Assembly (NCBI RefSeq): GCF_000717875.1
Contig: NZ_JOCT01000004.1
Location: 124,001-188,000, forward strand
Direction: 5' to 3'
DNA from: Streptomyces sp. NRRL S-455
GTDB lineage: Bacteria > Actinomycetota > Actinomycetes > Streptomycetales > Streptomycetaceae
Length of the DNA: 64,000 nt
The notes beneath the pieces were generated by a model. It made no database searches. It was not told the DNA's origin and saw only the letters and a list, made by a program, of their open reading frames with translations. Both the position numbers and the translations under genes were made by a program. This document shows, piece after piece, positions 50,036 to 58,313 of the stretch (its first letter is position 1; each line of letters opens with the position of its first letter).

Positions 50036-52243
50036 TCAGCTGTTGCTCGCCGAAGGGCCTGCTGCCGGCTTCATGCCCTTCTTCAGGAAGCCCATGTCCT
50101 CGAAGACCGGGGTGCCGAGGCCGAAGGCGCCGGTGTTGACCAGGTTCTTGCGGGCCGCCATGAGCTGGGGGCGCTGGTAGAGGGGGATGGATCCGGCGGC
50201 GGCCCAGATGCGGGAGTCGGCCTTGCGGATCAGGGAGCGGGACTCGCCCTCGTCCAGGGTGGTGATGGCCTGGTCGAAGAGCTGGTCGACCTGGTCGGTG
50301 CCGACGCGGGTGTAGTTCTGCTCGATGCTCAGCGAGCCGTCGGCTGCCGGTACCGGCTTGGCGTAGACGGGGCGGGCGTCGGTGGCGGGGTAGGCGGTGG
50401 TGGGCCAGGAGTACAGGGCGAGGTCGTACTGGCCGGAGGCGATGTGGTCCTTGAAGTAGGACTCGTCGGAGACCCGGGAGATCTCCGTGCGGATGCCGAC
50501 GCGCTCCAGCATGCGGGAGATGCGGTCGGCGACCGTGCGCAGCGTCCCGGATCCGGGCCCGGAGGGAAGGACGAAGCGGAGGGTGAGGGGCTTGCCGTTC
50601 TTGGCGAGCGGGGCGGCCTCACGGCCCGCCGGGGCGGCGGTGCCCTCGGGGGCGTACGCGCCGGGGGCGCCGCCCTGGTCCGGCTGCTTGTACTGCTTGC
50701 CGTCCTGGGCGGGGTGGCCGGCCAGGTCCCTGCCGTCGTGCGCCTTGCCGTCCTGCTGGTGCTTGCCGTCCTCGCCGACGACGTACGTGCCGTCGTCGTC
50801 TCCCGGCTTCTCGGAGGACTTGCCGGCCTTCTCGCCCTCGGCGCCGGCCGCCTCCTCGCCCTCCTTCTTCTTCTCCTGCTTCTTGATGGGGCCGCCCCGG
50901 ATCCATCCGGCGTCCGCGAGCAGGGCCAGGGCCTCCTTGGTGTCCTGGTCGCCGAGGGCGCCGCTGTTGTCGGCGTACGCGGCCTGGCCGGACAGGGCGA
51001 GGTGGCTGCCGACCGGTACGGCCGGCAGGCCGAGCGGCTTGAGGACGGCCGCGACCAGTTCCTCGCGGTCCAGGGCGCGGGCGACGGCCCTGCGGACGCG
51101 CTCGTCGGCGAGCGGGCCCTCGGCGCCGTTCAGGGCGAGCTGGGTGTAGGACGGCTCAAGGGACTTGCGCACCTCGTAGCCGCGGAGCGCCTGCTGTCCG
51201 CGGGCCTCCTTGGCGGCCGCCCTGCCGGGCTTCTCGCGGGCGGAGGTCTCCTCGCCGGACGCCTTGGCCTCACCGGACGCCTTGGCCTCGCCGGACGCCT
51301 TGTCCTCGCCCGTGGCGGACCGGTCGGCGCTGGGGCCCATCAGCGCGCTGCCGGAGCTGCGGGGCTTCGCGGTGACGGTGATGCGGCGGGCCGCGGCGGG
51401 GTCGATCTCGGCCAGGTCGAGGGTGCCCGCTGCCAGCTCGTCGGCCCGCTCGTCGCGCGGGACCGTGCGCAGCACGATCTCGGAGAGCTTGGCCGGCCTG
51501 CCCCACCAGCGCGGGTTACGCGTGAGGGTGATCTCGTCGTCCTTGCGGTCGACCTTCTTCACCTTGAAGGGACCGGCGGTGACCTTGAGTTTCTTGCGTG
51601 CCCCGTCGTTGAAGGAGTCCGGGGTGCCCATGACGTCCTTGGGGTACAGCGGCGAGAACAGCGACCGCCAGTCGGCGTAGGGGCGGCTGAAGGTGACCCT
51701 GACCTCCAGGGCGTTGTCCCCGCGCTCGATCTTCTGGATGCGGTCGTAGCCGGCGTTGCGGGCGGTCCAGTAGGCGGTGTCCTTGCCGGACAGCGCTCGC
51801 CACTGGGCGGCGAAGTCGGCGGCGCCGATCTCGCGGCCGTCGCTCCAGACGGCCTGCTGGTTGAGCTTGTACAGGACGACCTGCTTGGGCTCGGTCTCGA
51901 CGACCTCGGCGGACTCCAGGTAGGCGGGGTTGCGCTCGGGACGGCCGCTGTCGTTCATCCGGAACATCGACGGCAGGACGGCCTGGGCGACGCGCGTGGT
52001 GGTGGCGTCGGCGTCCGACTGGAACGTGTTCAGGGTGTCCGGCACGGAGTCCACGGCCCAGCGCAGGGTACCGCCGTCGGTGATCCGGTCGCGGGCGGCG
52101 GGCTGGATGTCGGGCGCGGCGAGCGGCTCGCCGGCCGGGTCCTCGGAGCCGCATCCGGCGAGCGCGGGCACCACGAGCACGCCCGCGGTGAGGAAGGCGA
52201 CCGAGCGCGAGACCGCGCGCGGGCCGACGCCGTGCTGGGACAT
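50036..52243 (-). CDS. Orphan family-5 substrate-binding lipoprotein with charged inserts
   Basis: A 735-residue binding protein, much longer than usual (about 520-600). Signal peptide and lipobox LAGC (Cys near 31) are followed by family 5 strings (GTLRWAVDSVPDTLNTF, ALDREELVAAVLKPLG). Two hydrophilic insertions account for the extra length: about 305-340, with KASGEA repeats, and about 440-515, rich in Lys, Glu, Gly and Asp (KKQEKKKEGEEAAGAEGEK). The fold on either side is continuous, so the inserts should be surface loops. No permease or ATPase is adjacent; it may feed another transporter or act as a sensor. ATG 52243. Confidence 0.88.
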   Translation of the reverse strand: MSQHGVGPRAVSRSVAFLTAGVLVVPALAGCGSEDPAGEPLAAPDIQPAARDRITDGGTLRWAVDSVPDTLNTFQSDADATTTRVAQAVLPSMFRMNDSGRPERNPAYLESAEVVETEPKQVVLYKLNQQAVWSDGREIGAADFAAQWRALSGKDTAYWTARNAGYDRIQKIERGDNALEVRVTFSRPYADWRSLFSPLYPKDVMGTPDSFNDGARKKLKVTAGPFKVKKVDRKDDEITLTRNPRWWGRPAKLSEIVLRTVPRDERADELAAGTLDLAEIDPAAARRITVTAKPRSSGSALMGPSADRSATGEDKASGEAKASGEAKASGEETSAREKPGRAAAKEARGQQALRGYEVRKSLEPSYTQLALNGAEGPLADERVRRAVARALDREELVAAVLKPLGLPAVPVGSHLALSGQAAYADNSGALGDQDTKEALALLADAGWIRGGPIKKQEKKKEGEEAAGAEGEKAGKSSEKPGDDDGTYVVGEDGKHQQDGKAHDGRDLAGHPAQDGKQYKQPDQGGAPGAYAPEGTAAPAGREAAPLAKNGKPLTLRFVLPSGPGSGTLRTVADRISRMLERVGIRTEISRVSDESYFKDHIASGQYDLALYSWPTTAYPATDARPVYAKPVPAADGSLSIEQNYTRVGTDQVDQLFDQAITTLDEGESRSLIRKADSRIWAAAGSIPLYQRPQLMAARKNLVNTGAFGLGTPVFEDMGFLKKGMKPAAGPSASNS
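51252..51308 (-). repeat. 18-bp tandem repeat in the orphan lipoprotein gene
   Basis: Three copies of GCCGGACGCCTTGGCCTC (plus strand), in frame, encode the KASGEA units of the first charged insert. Confidence 0.7.
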
Positions 52244-52531
52244 CTGTGCTACCTCCGGAGAGCCGAGGGCGTTATGATCACTTTTGGCGGTATTTGGATT
52301 TCATCTGATGTATGCGGCCACTGAAGAGGAAAGGGTTCAGCAACACAGGGCGACACGACGGCCACGGGCGAGAAGTCACCCATGCGGCGCAACGGACCGC
52401 TGAGTGCACCCACGCGCCTCGGCCAATCGGTGCACATCACTTCACAGCGCAAGGTGTGACGCGCAACACTCGCAGGCGCATGAACGTTGCCGCCTTGGGC
52501 CTCGATGGACCCGCGGAAGTGAGGGCAAGTC

Positions 52532-52822
52532 ATGTCCGTTCACGACGAACTGACGTCAGTCCAGCGCTCGCTCGACGACCTGTTCCGGTCGCTGGGGCGC
52601 TTGGAGAAGCAGCTCGGCACCGGCGGCCTGGAGATGCGCCGCGTCCGTGCCGACGCCAACCACCTGCGCGAGAGCGTCGCCCTGCTGCGTGACGCCGCCG
52701 CGTCACCGGCCGCGCCGAAGCGCCCCGAGCTCGTGACGATCTCGGACGACCCGTACGACTCCGCCCTGTGGCGTGACTCGGACGACGAGGGTCTCGGCGC
52801 CCGGGACCGGCGCGCTCCCTGA
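52532..52822 (+). CDS. Coiled-coil hypothetical protein (96 aa)
   Basis: A 96-residue soluble protein starting MSVHDELTSVQRSLDDLFRS. The first 60 residues form an amphipathic helix (LGRLEKQLGTGGLEMRRVRA, HLRESVALLRDAAA); the tail is acidic (DDPYDSALWRDSDDEGLG). GGAAGTGAGGG lies upstream of ATG 52532. It is followed 54 bases later by the succinate dehydrogenase membrane subunit gene and may be cotranscribed with it. I recall similar small proteins before this operon in other streptomycetes. Function unknown. Confidence 0.75.
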   Translation: MSVHDELTSVQRSLDDLFRSLGRLEKQLGTGGLEMRRVRADANHLRESVALLRDAAASPAAPKRPELVTISDDPYDSALWRDSDDEGLGARDRRAP

Positions 52823-52876
52823 CCGGAGAGGAGTCGAACGACCGGCACCTCCCCCGAACCCGACCGGAGTCGTCAA

Positions 52877-53713
52877 GTGGCCACTGGTACGGAACCTCCC
52901 GCCACGGAACCCAAGCACCCGAGCGGCGGCGTACGAGCGGGTACACGCGCCGCCATCGACGCCCCGCACCTGCGCACCGACCGCTGGTGGCTGGCCCCGG
53001 CCGGCACGGCCGCCGGCCTGCTGGCCTTCATCGTCTACTCGACGTGGCGGGCCTTCGCGAACGCCGACTACTACGCGGCGCCGTACGTCTCGCCCTTCTA
53101 CTCCCCCTGCCTCGCGGAGAACTGCGAGCCGATGAGAGCCGGGCCGAACTGGGAGATCTTCGGCAGCTGGTGGGGCATCTCGCCCGCCGTCATCATCCTG
53201 ATCTTCCCGCTCGGCTTCCGCCTGACCTGCTACTACTACCGCAAGGCCTACTACCGGGGCTTCTGGGCGTCCCCGCCGGCCTGCGCGGTGGCCGAACCGC
53301 ACCGGAAGTACAGCGGCGAGACCCGCTTCCCGCTGATCCTGCAGAACATCCACCGCTACTTCTTCTACGCCGCGATCCTCGTCGCCGGGATCCTCACGTA
53401 CGACACCGTGCTCGCCTTCCGCGACGAGAACTACGCGTGGGGCCACATGGGCCTGGGCACGATCGTCTTCCTGGTCAACATCGTGCTGATCTGGGCGTAC
53501 ACGATCTCCTGCCACTCCTGCCGGCACATCGTCGGCGGCAAGCTGAAGCACTTCTCCAGGCATCCCGTGCGCTACCGGATGTGGCAGTGGGTGGGGAAGC
53601 TCAACGCCCGGCACATGCAGCTCGCCTGGGCGTCGCTGGTGAGCGTGGCGGTCGCCGACTTCTACGTCTACCTGGTCGCGTCCGGCGCCTTCGACGATCC
53701 GCGCTTCTTCTAG
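52877..53713 (+). CDS. Succinate dehydrogenase membrane anchor (Sdh1-type)
   Basis: A 278-residue protein with about five membrane helices (TAAGLLAFIVYSTWRAF, GISPAVIILIFPLGF, YFFYAAILVAGILTYDTV, GTIVFLVNIVLIWAYTIS, LAWASLVSVAVADFYVYLV) and several His candidates for heme binding (NIHRYF, CHSCRH, NARHMQ). It lies directly before the SdhA and SdhB genes. A single large anchor with this layout matches mycobacterial Sdh1 (Rv0247c-Rv0249c), which differs from the SdhC/SdhD pair of canonical enzymes. GTG 52877 has GGAG 7 bases upstream. It passes electrons to menaquinone. Confidence 0.85.
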   Translation: MATGTEPPATEPKHPSGGVRAGTRAAIDAPHLRTDRWWLAPAGTAAGLLAFIVYSTWRAFANADYYAAPYVSPFYSPCLAENCEPMRAGPNWEIFGSWWGISPAVIILIFPLGFRLTCYYYRKAYYRGFWASPPACAVAEPHRKYSGETRFPLILQNIHRYFFYAAILVAGILTYDTVLAFRDENYAWGHMGLGTIVFLVNIVLIWAYTISCHSCRHIVGGKLKHFSRHPVRYRMWQWVGKLNARHMQLAWASLVSVAVADFYVYLVASGAFDDPRFF

Positions 53714-53731
53714 AGGGATGGGGCCTTACTG

Positions 53732-55672
53732 ATGTCCGTGGTCGACCGGCAGGAATGGGACGTCGTCGTGGTCGGCGCCGGCGGGGCCGGGCTGCGCGCC
53801 GCCATCGAGGCCCGTGAACGGGGCGCCCGCACGGCCGTGATCTGCAAGTCACTGTTCGGCAAGGCGCACACGGTGATGGCCGAGGGCGGCATCGCCGCGG
53901 CGATGGCCAACGCCAACGAGAACGACAGCTGGCAGGTCCACTTCCGCGACACCATGCGCGGCGGCAAGTTCCTCAACCAGTGGCGGATGGCCGAGCTGCA
54001 CGCCCAGGAAGCGCCGCAGCGGGTGTGGGAGCTGGAGACCTGGGGCGCGCTGTTCGACCGCACCAAGGACGGCCGGATCTCCCAGCGCAACTTCGGCGGC
54101 CACGAGTACCCGCGCCTCGCCCACGTCGGTGACCGCACGGGCCTGGAGCTGATCCGCACCCTCCAGCAGAAGATCGTCCAGCTCCAGCAGGAGGACTTCA
54201 AGGAGACCGGCGACTACGAGTCCCGGCTGAAGGTGTTCCAGGAGTGCACGGTCACGCGCGTGCTGAAGGAGGGCGGCCGCGTCTCGGGCGTCTTCGGCTA
54301 CGAACGCGAGTCGGGCCGCTTCCTCGTGCTGGAGGCACCCGCCGTCGTGATCGCGACGGGCGGTATCGGCAAGTCCTTCAAGGTGACGTCGAACTCGTGG
54401 GAGTACACCGGCGACGGCCACGCGCTGGCCCTGCTCGCCGGCGCTCCCCTGCTGAACATGGAGTTCGTGCAGTTCCACCCGACCGGCATGGTCTGGCCGC
54501 CGTCGGTCAAGGGCATCCTCGTCACCGAGTCGGTGCGCGGCGACGGCGGAGTGCTGCGCAACTCCGACGGCAAGCGGTTCATGTTCGACTACATCCCCGA
54601 CGTCTTCAAGGACAAGTACGCCGAGACCGAGGACGAGGCCGACCGCTGGTACGACGACCCGGACCACAACCGGCGCCCGCCCGAGCTGCTCCCCCGGGAC
54701 GAGGTGGCGCGGGCGATCAACGCCGAGGTGAAGGAGGGGCGCGGCTCCCCGCACGGGGGCGTGTTCCTCGACGTGTCGACGCGGATGCCCGCCGAGGTCA
54801 TCAAGCGGCGGCTGCCGTCGATGTACCACCAGTTCAAGGAGCTGGCCGACGTCGACATCACCGCGGAGGCGATGGAGGTCGGGCCCACCTGCCACTACGT
54901 GATGGGCGGTGTCGCGGTCGAGTCCGACACGGCGGCGGCGCGCGGGGTGCCGGGACTGTACGCGGCCGGTGAGGTGGCCGGCGGCATGCACGGCTCCAAC
55001 CGGCTCGGCGGCAACTCGCTGTCGGACCTGCTGGTGTTCGGGCGCCGGGCGGGCTGGCACGCCGCCGAGTACGCGGCGGGGCTGGCCGGGGCGCGGCCCG
55101 TCGTGGACGACGTCCAGGTCGACTCGGCCGCCGCCGAGGCGCTGCGGCCCTTCTCGGCCGAGGCGGAGAGCGGGGAACCGGCCGGGGGCCCGCCGGAGAA
55201 CCCGTACACCCTGCACCAGGAACTGCAGCAGACGATGAACGACCTGGTCGGCATCATCCGCCGCGAGACGGAGATGAAGCAGGCCCTGGAGAAGCTGGCC
55301 GAGCTGCGGGTCCGGGCCCGCCGGGCCGGTGTCGAGGGCCACCGGCAGTTCAACCCGGGCTGGCACCTCGCCCTGGACCTCAGGAACATGCTGCTGGTCA
55401 GCGAGTGCGTGGCGCGGGCCGCGCTGGAGCGCACCGAGTCGCGCGGCGGGCACACCCGTGAGGACCATCCGGGCATGGACCGCAAGTGGCGGCGGATCAA
55501 CCTGCTGTGCGCGCTCACCGACCCGACGGGCGGTCTGGCGGCGACGGACCCGGTCCGCGGCCAGATCACCCTCACCCGTGAGACCACCGAACCCGTCCGT
55601 GCCGACCTGCTCGCCCTGTTCGACAAGGAGGAGCTGGTCAAGTACCTCGCCGAAGAGGAGCTGTACGAATGA
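53732..55672 (+). CDS. sdhA: Succinate dehydrogenase/fumarate reductase flavoprotein subunit
   Basis: A 646-residue flavoprotein. The FAD motif is VVVGAGGAGLRAAIEA at the N-terminus; FGKAHTVMAEGGIAAAM contains the His that carries covalent FAD in relatives. Active-site strings are QFHPTGM, VRGDGGVLRNSDGKRFM and GLYAAGEVAGGMHGSNRLGG. It oxidises succinate to fumarate and passes electrons to the Fe-S subunit. ATG 53732 follows GAGGGATGGGG. The stop overlaps the sdhB start by ATGA. This is the non-canonical three-gene enzyme, distinct from the four-gene sdhCDAB. Confidence 0.95.
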   Translation: MSVVDRQEWDVVVVGAGGAGLRAAIEARERGARTAVICKSLFGKAHTVMAEGGIAAAMANANENDSWQVHFRDTMRGGKFLNQWRMAELHAQEAPQRVWELETWGALFDRTKDGRISQRNFGGHEYPRLAHVGDRTGLELIRTLQQKIVQLQQEDFKETGDYESRLKVFQECTVTRVLKEGGRVSGVFGYERESGRFLVLEAPAVVIATGGIGKSFKVTSNSWEYTGDGHALALLAGAPLLNMEFVQFHPTGMVWPPSVKGILVTESVRGDGGVLRNSDGKRFMFDYIPDVFKDKYAETEDEADRWYDDPDHNRRPPELLPRDEVARAINAEVKEGRGSPHGGVFLDVSTRMPAEVIKRRLPSMYHQFKELADVDITAEAMEVGPTCHYVMGGVAVESDTAAARGVPGLYAAGEVAGGMHGSNRLGGNSLSDLLVFGRRAGWHAAEYAAGLAGARPVVDDVQVDSAAAEALRPFSAEAESGEPAGGPPENPYTLHQELQQTMNDLVGIIRRETEMKQALEKLAELRVRARRAGVEGHRQFNPGWHLALDLRNMLLVSECVARAALERTESRGGHTREDHPGMDRKWRRINLLCALTDPTGGLAATDPVRGQITLTRETTEPVRADLLALFDKEELVKYLAEEELYE

Positions 55673-56445
55673 GCGGCTACACGGCCCACTTCAAGGTGTG
55701 GCGCGGCGATGTGAGCGGCGGCGGCCTGGAGGACTTCAAGGTCGAGGTCAACGAGGGCGAGGTGGTGCTCGACATCATCCACCGCCTCCAGGCCACCCAG
55801 GCACCCGATCTGGCCGTGCGCTGGAACTGCAAGGCGGGCAAGTGCGGTTCCTGCTCGGCGGAGATCAACGGCCGGCCGCGGCTGATGTGCATGACGCGCA
55901 TGTCGGTGTTCGACCGGGAGGAGACGATCACGGTGACGCCGCTGCGGGCGTTCCCGGTCGTCCGCGACCTGGTCACCGACGTCGGCTTCAACTACACCAA
56001 GGCCAGAGAGGTCCCGTCCTTCGTGCCGCCGGCCGGTGTCGCCCCCGGCGAGTACCGCATGATGCAGGAGGACGTGGACCGGCCGCAGGAGTTCCGCAAG
56101 TGCATCGAGTGCTTCCTGTGCCAGGACACCTGCCATGTGGTCCGCGACCACGAGGAGAACAAGCAGGCGTTCGCGGGACCTCGTTTCCTGATGCGGGTGG
56201 CGGAGCTGGACATGCACCCGCTGGACGCGGCGGCGGAGACGGGCCTGGACCGCAAGACCACCGCCCAGGACGAACACGGCCTGGGCTACTGCAACATCAC
56301 CAAGTGCTGCACCGAGGTCTGCCCCGAGGGCATCAAGATCACGGACAACGCGCTGATCCCCCTGAAGGAACGGGCGGTCGACCGCAAGTACGACCCGCTG
56401 GTGTGGCTGGGCTCGAAGATCAGGAGGCGGTCTTCATCAGGCTGA
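55669..56445 (+). CDS. sdhB: Succinate dehydrogenase iron-sulfur subunit
   Basis: A 258-residue Fe-S protein. The [2Fe-2S] ligands are in WNCKAGKCGSCSAEINGRPR with LMC; the [4Fe-4S] and [3Fe-4S] ligands lie in CIECFLCQDTC and CCTEVCPEGI. Electrons run from FAD through these clusters to the membrane subunit. It overlaps sdhA by four bases and ends the operon. Slightly longer than canonical SdhB, with a C-terminal KERAVDRKYDPLVWLGSKIR tail. The last gene before the convergent GH18-like gene. Confidence 0.95.
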   Translation: MSGYTAHFKVWRGDVSGGGLEDFKVEVNEGEVVLDIIHRLQATQAPDLAVRWNCKAGKCGSCSAEINGRPRLMCMTRMSVFDREETITVTPLRAFPVVRDLVTDVGFNYTKAREVPSFVPPAGVAPGEYRMMQEDVDRPQEFRKCIECFLCQDTCHVVRDHEENKQAFAGPRFLMRVAELDMHPLDAAAETGLDRKTTAQDEHGLGYCNITKCCTEVCPEGIKITDNALIPLKERAVDRKYDPLVWLGSKIRRRSSSG

Positions 56446-56504
56446 GCGCCTGTGGCGTTCGGGGCGGGTGAGGGGGCGTCGGCTCTGGGCGCGCGGCCGG
56501 GCAG

Positions 56505-57626
56505 TCACCGGACCCAGTCTTCCTTGTACGCGCGCCAGTCCGCCTCCGTCGCCGCGAAGTCGATGTAGAGCGCGACACCGAAGCGGCTCCGGTCCGCGTC
56601 CGTGCGGGACAGGCCCAGGCGGACGCCGCGTACGGCGGCGGGCACGGTCTCGGCGTGGTTCCAGTGGCCGAAGCGGTTCTCGTGGAAGAAGGGCAGGCCC
56701 ATCAGCAGGTCGGTGGAGGGCGGGGTGACCTCCAGGGCGAGGGAGGTCTGCTGGGCGACGTAGCCGCCGTAGGTGCTCTCCAGCGGCTGCATCGTGTCGT
56801 ACGACATCATGGCGATCTGGTCGACACGGCGGGCGACCTGGCCGAAGAACTCCTGTGACCACCATTTGGGGTGGCCGGTGACGCGGCCCCACACCGTGTG
56901 GAAGGCCGGGAGCGGGTCGATCTGGTGGGCCGCCACGGAGAGTTGGGCGTCCCGGGAGAGGGTCTCGCGGCGCAGACCGTCGAGAAGGGTGAGGTAGTTC
57001 CGGTCGCCGGAGTGCAGGGGCTCCAGGTCGAGGTGGATGCCCTCGTAGCCGGTGTCCAGGATCTGGCGGGCGGAGCGGAGGACGGCGGCGCGGGTGTCCG
57101 GTCTCTCCAGGCGCATCCCGTCGGGGGTCTCGGTGGCCAGGACGTCGCCGAGGAAGGCCTGGACGCGGACACCGGGGAGTTTCTCGTGCACGGCGTCGAT
57201 GAACCAGCGGGCTCGCGGATAGACGGCCTTGGGGAGCGTGCCGTCGTGTTCCAGCGGACCCGAGTGGACGTAGAGGTCGCGGATGCCGGTGCCGTTCAGG
57301 CGGCGGGCCAGAGCCGTGACGTCGGCGTCCTTCTTGCGGCCGTCCACCCAGGCGTGGCCGAGCCAGAGGGCGTCGCGGTTCCGGGTGTGGGTGCCGTCCG
57401 CCGGGTCGCCCATGTAGTTGACACGGAGGGCCGTCAAGACCGACAGGAGCGGGAGCAGGAGGACTAAGGGCAGGAACAGCGCCGTACGTCTGAGCCGGCG
57501 CCGGCGCCGGCTCCTGCCGCTTCCTCCGCTGTCGGGTGCGGGGGCCCCGGGTGAAGGGTTCCCGCCGTCGGTGGCCGTGACTTCGTTCGTGACTTCGTTC
57601 GGGGTGGTGTCCTCCGTGCGTTCCAT
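56505..57626 (-). CDS. Membrane-anchored GH18-like TIM-barrel protein
   Basis: A 373-residue protein. A disordered basic N-terminus (about 1-48) and one membrane helix (ALFLPLVLLLPLLSVLTAL) precede an extracytoplasmic barrel. The string GYEGIHLDLEP resembles the DxxDxDxE active site of family 18 glycosidases, with a Glu after the second Asp (D-L-E), and MMSYDTM resembles the later MxYD motif. The order fits a GH18-like hydrolase, perhaps acting on cell-wall or chitin-type glycans, but the first Asp of the motif is replaced, so catalysis is uncertain. ATG 57626 follows GGGGAGAC. Confidence 0.78.
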   Translation of the reverse strand: MERTEDTTPNEVTNEVTATDGGNPSPGAPAPDSGGSGRSRRRRRLRRTALFLPLVLLLPLLSVLTALRVNYMGDPADGTHTRNRDALWLGHAWVDGRKKDADVTALARRLNGTGIRDLYVHSGPLEHDGTLPKAVYPRARWFIDAVHEKLPGVRVQAFLGDVLATETPDGMRLERPDTRAAVLRSARQILDTGYEGIHLDLEPLHSGDRNYLTLLDGLRRETLSRDAQLSVAAHQIDPLPAFHTVWGRVTGHPKWWSQEFFGQVARRVDQIAMMSYDTMQPLESTYGGYVAQQTSLALEVTPPSTDLLMGLPFFHENRFGHWNHAETVPAAVRGVRLGLSRTDADRSRFGVALYIDFAATEADWRAYKEDWVR

Positions 57627-57694
57627 GCCGTCTCCCCAAGGTGGTGCGGTCGGTGTTGCCGGGGAGGACGATCAGCACGGACGTTCGGTTGCGA

Positions 57695-58282
57695 TCAGGT
57701 GGAGGTCCCGGTCAGGTGCCGTACGTGCAGGTGGCCCTCAAGGAGGTACGCGGGCGGCTGCGGCGGCAGGACGGCGGTGAGTCCGTAGCGGTTCTTCTCC
57801 GCCACCCGGCAGGAGGCCGTGTTGTCCGTCTGGTGGATGAGTTCGAGGCGGGCCAGGCCGTCGCGGGCGAAGGTGGTGAAGGCCCAGTCGGTCAATGCGC
57901 CCAGGGCGCGCGGCGCGATGCCCCGGCCGCGTGCGCGGGCCGCCGTCCAGTAGCCGACCTCGGCGGACGCGGCGCCGGGCACGACGTTCTTGAGGACCAC
58001 GTGAGCGGCCGGCGGTCCGCCCGTGCCCGAGAGGCCGGAGGGGTCGACCTCCTCGACGGCGAACGCGAAGCGACTGCCCTGCTCCCATCCCTGTCGCTGC
58101 TCCCGCAGCCATCGCGCCGCGCCCGTCTCGTCGTCGACGGCGAGGGACGTCCAGCGCCGCAGCGGGTCGTCCCGGCCCAGCGCGACCAGCGCGGCCGTGT
58201 CCGCGGCGGTCCAGGGGCGCAGGATCAGGGCAGGGGCCGTCGGTGTGGCGTCCACCCGTAACCGGGTCGTGGTCTCGGGCAT
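57695..58282 (-). CDS. GNAT acetyltransferase (RimJ/RimL type)
   Basis: A 195-residue GNAT. LILRPWTAADTAALVAL opens the fold; EVGYWTAARARGRGIAPRAL is the acetyl-CoA loop (RGRGIA) and LIHQTDNTASCRVAEKNRYG is the RimL-type C-terminal signature. It may acetylate ribosomal protein N-termini, small molecules or antibiotics; the substrate cannot be inferred. Start ATG 58282. It stands alone between the GH18-like gene and the second phosphatase gene, all on the minus strand. Confidence 0.87.
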   Translation of the reverse strand: MPETTTRLRVDATPTAPALILRPWTAADTAALVALGRDDPLRRWTSLAVDDETGAARWLREQRQGWEQGSRFAFAVEEVDPSGLSGTGGPPAAHVVLKNVVPGAASAEVGYWTAARARGRGIAPRALGALTDWAFTTFARDGLARLELIHQTDNTASCRVAEKNRYGLTAVLPPQPPAYLLEGHLHVRHLTGTST

Positions 58283-58313
58283 GGGGCGATCGTACGGTGG
58301 CCGTCGGCCGGTC

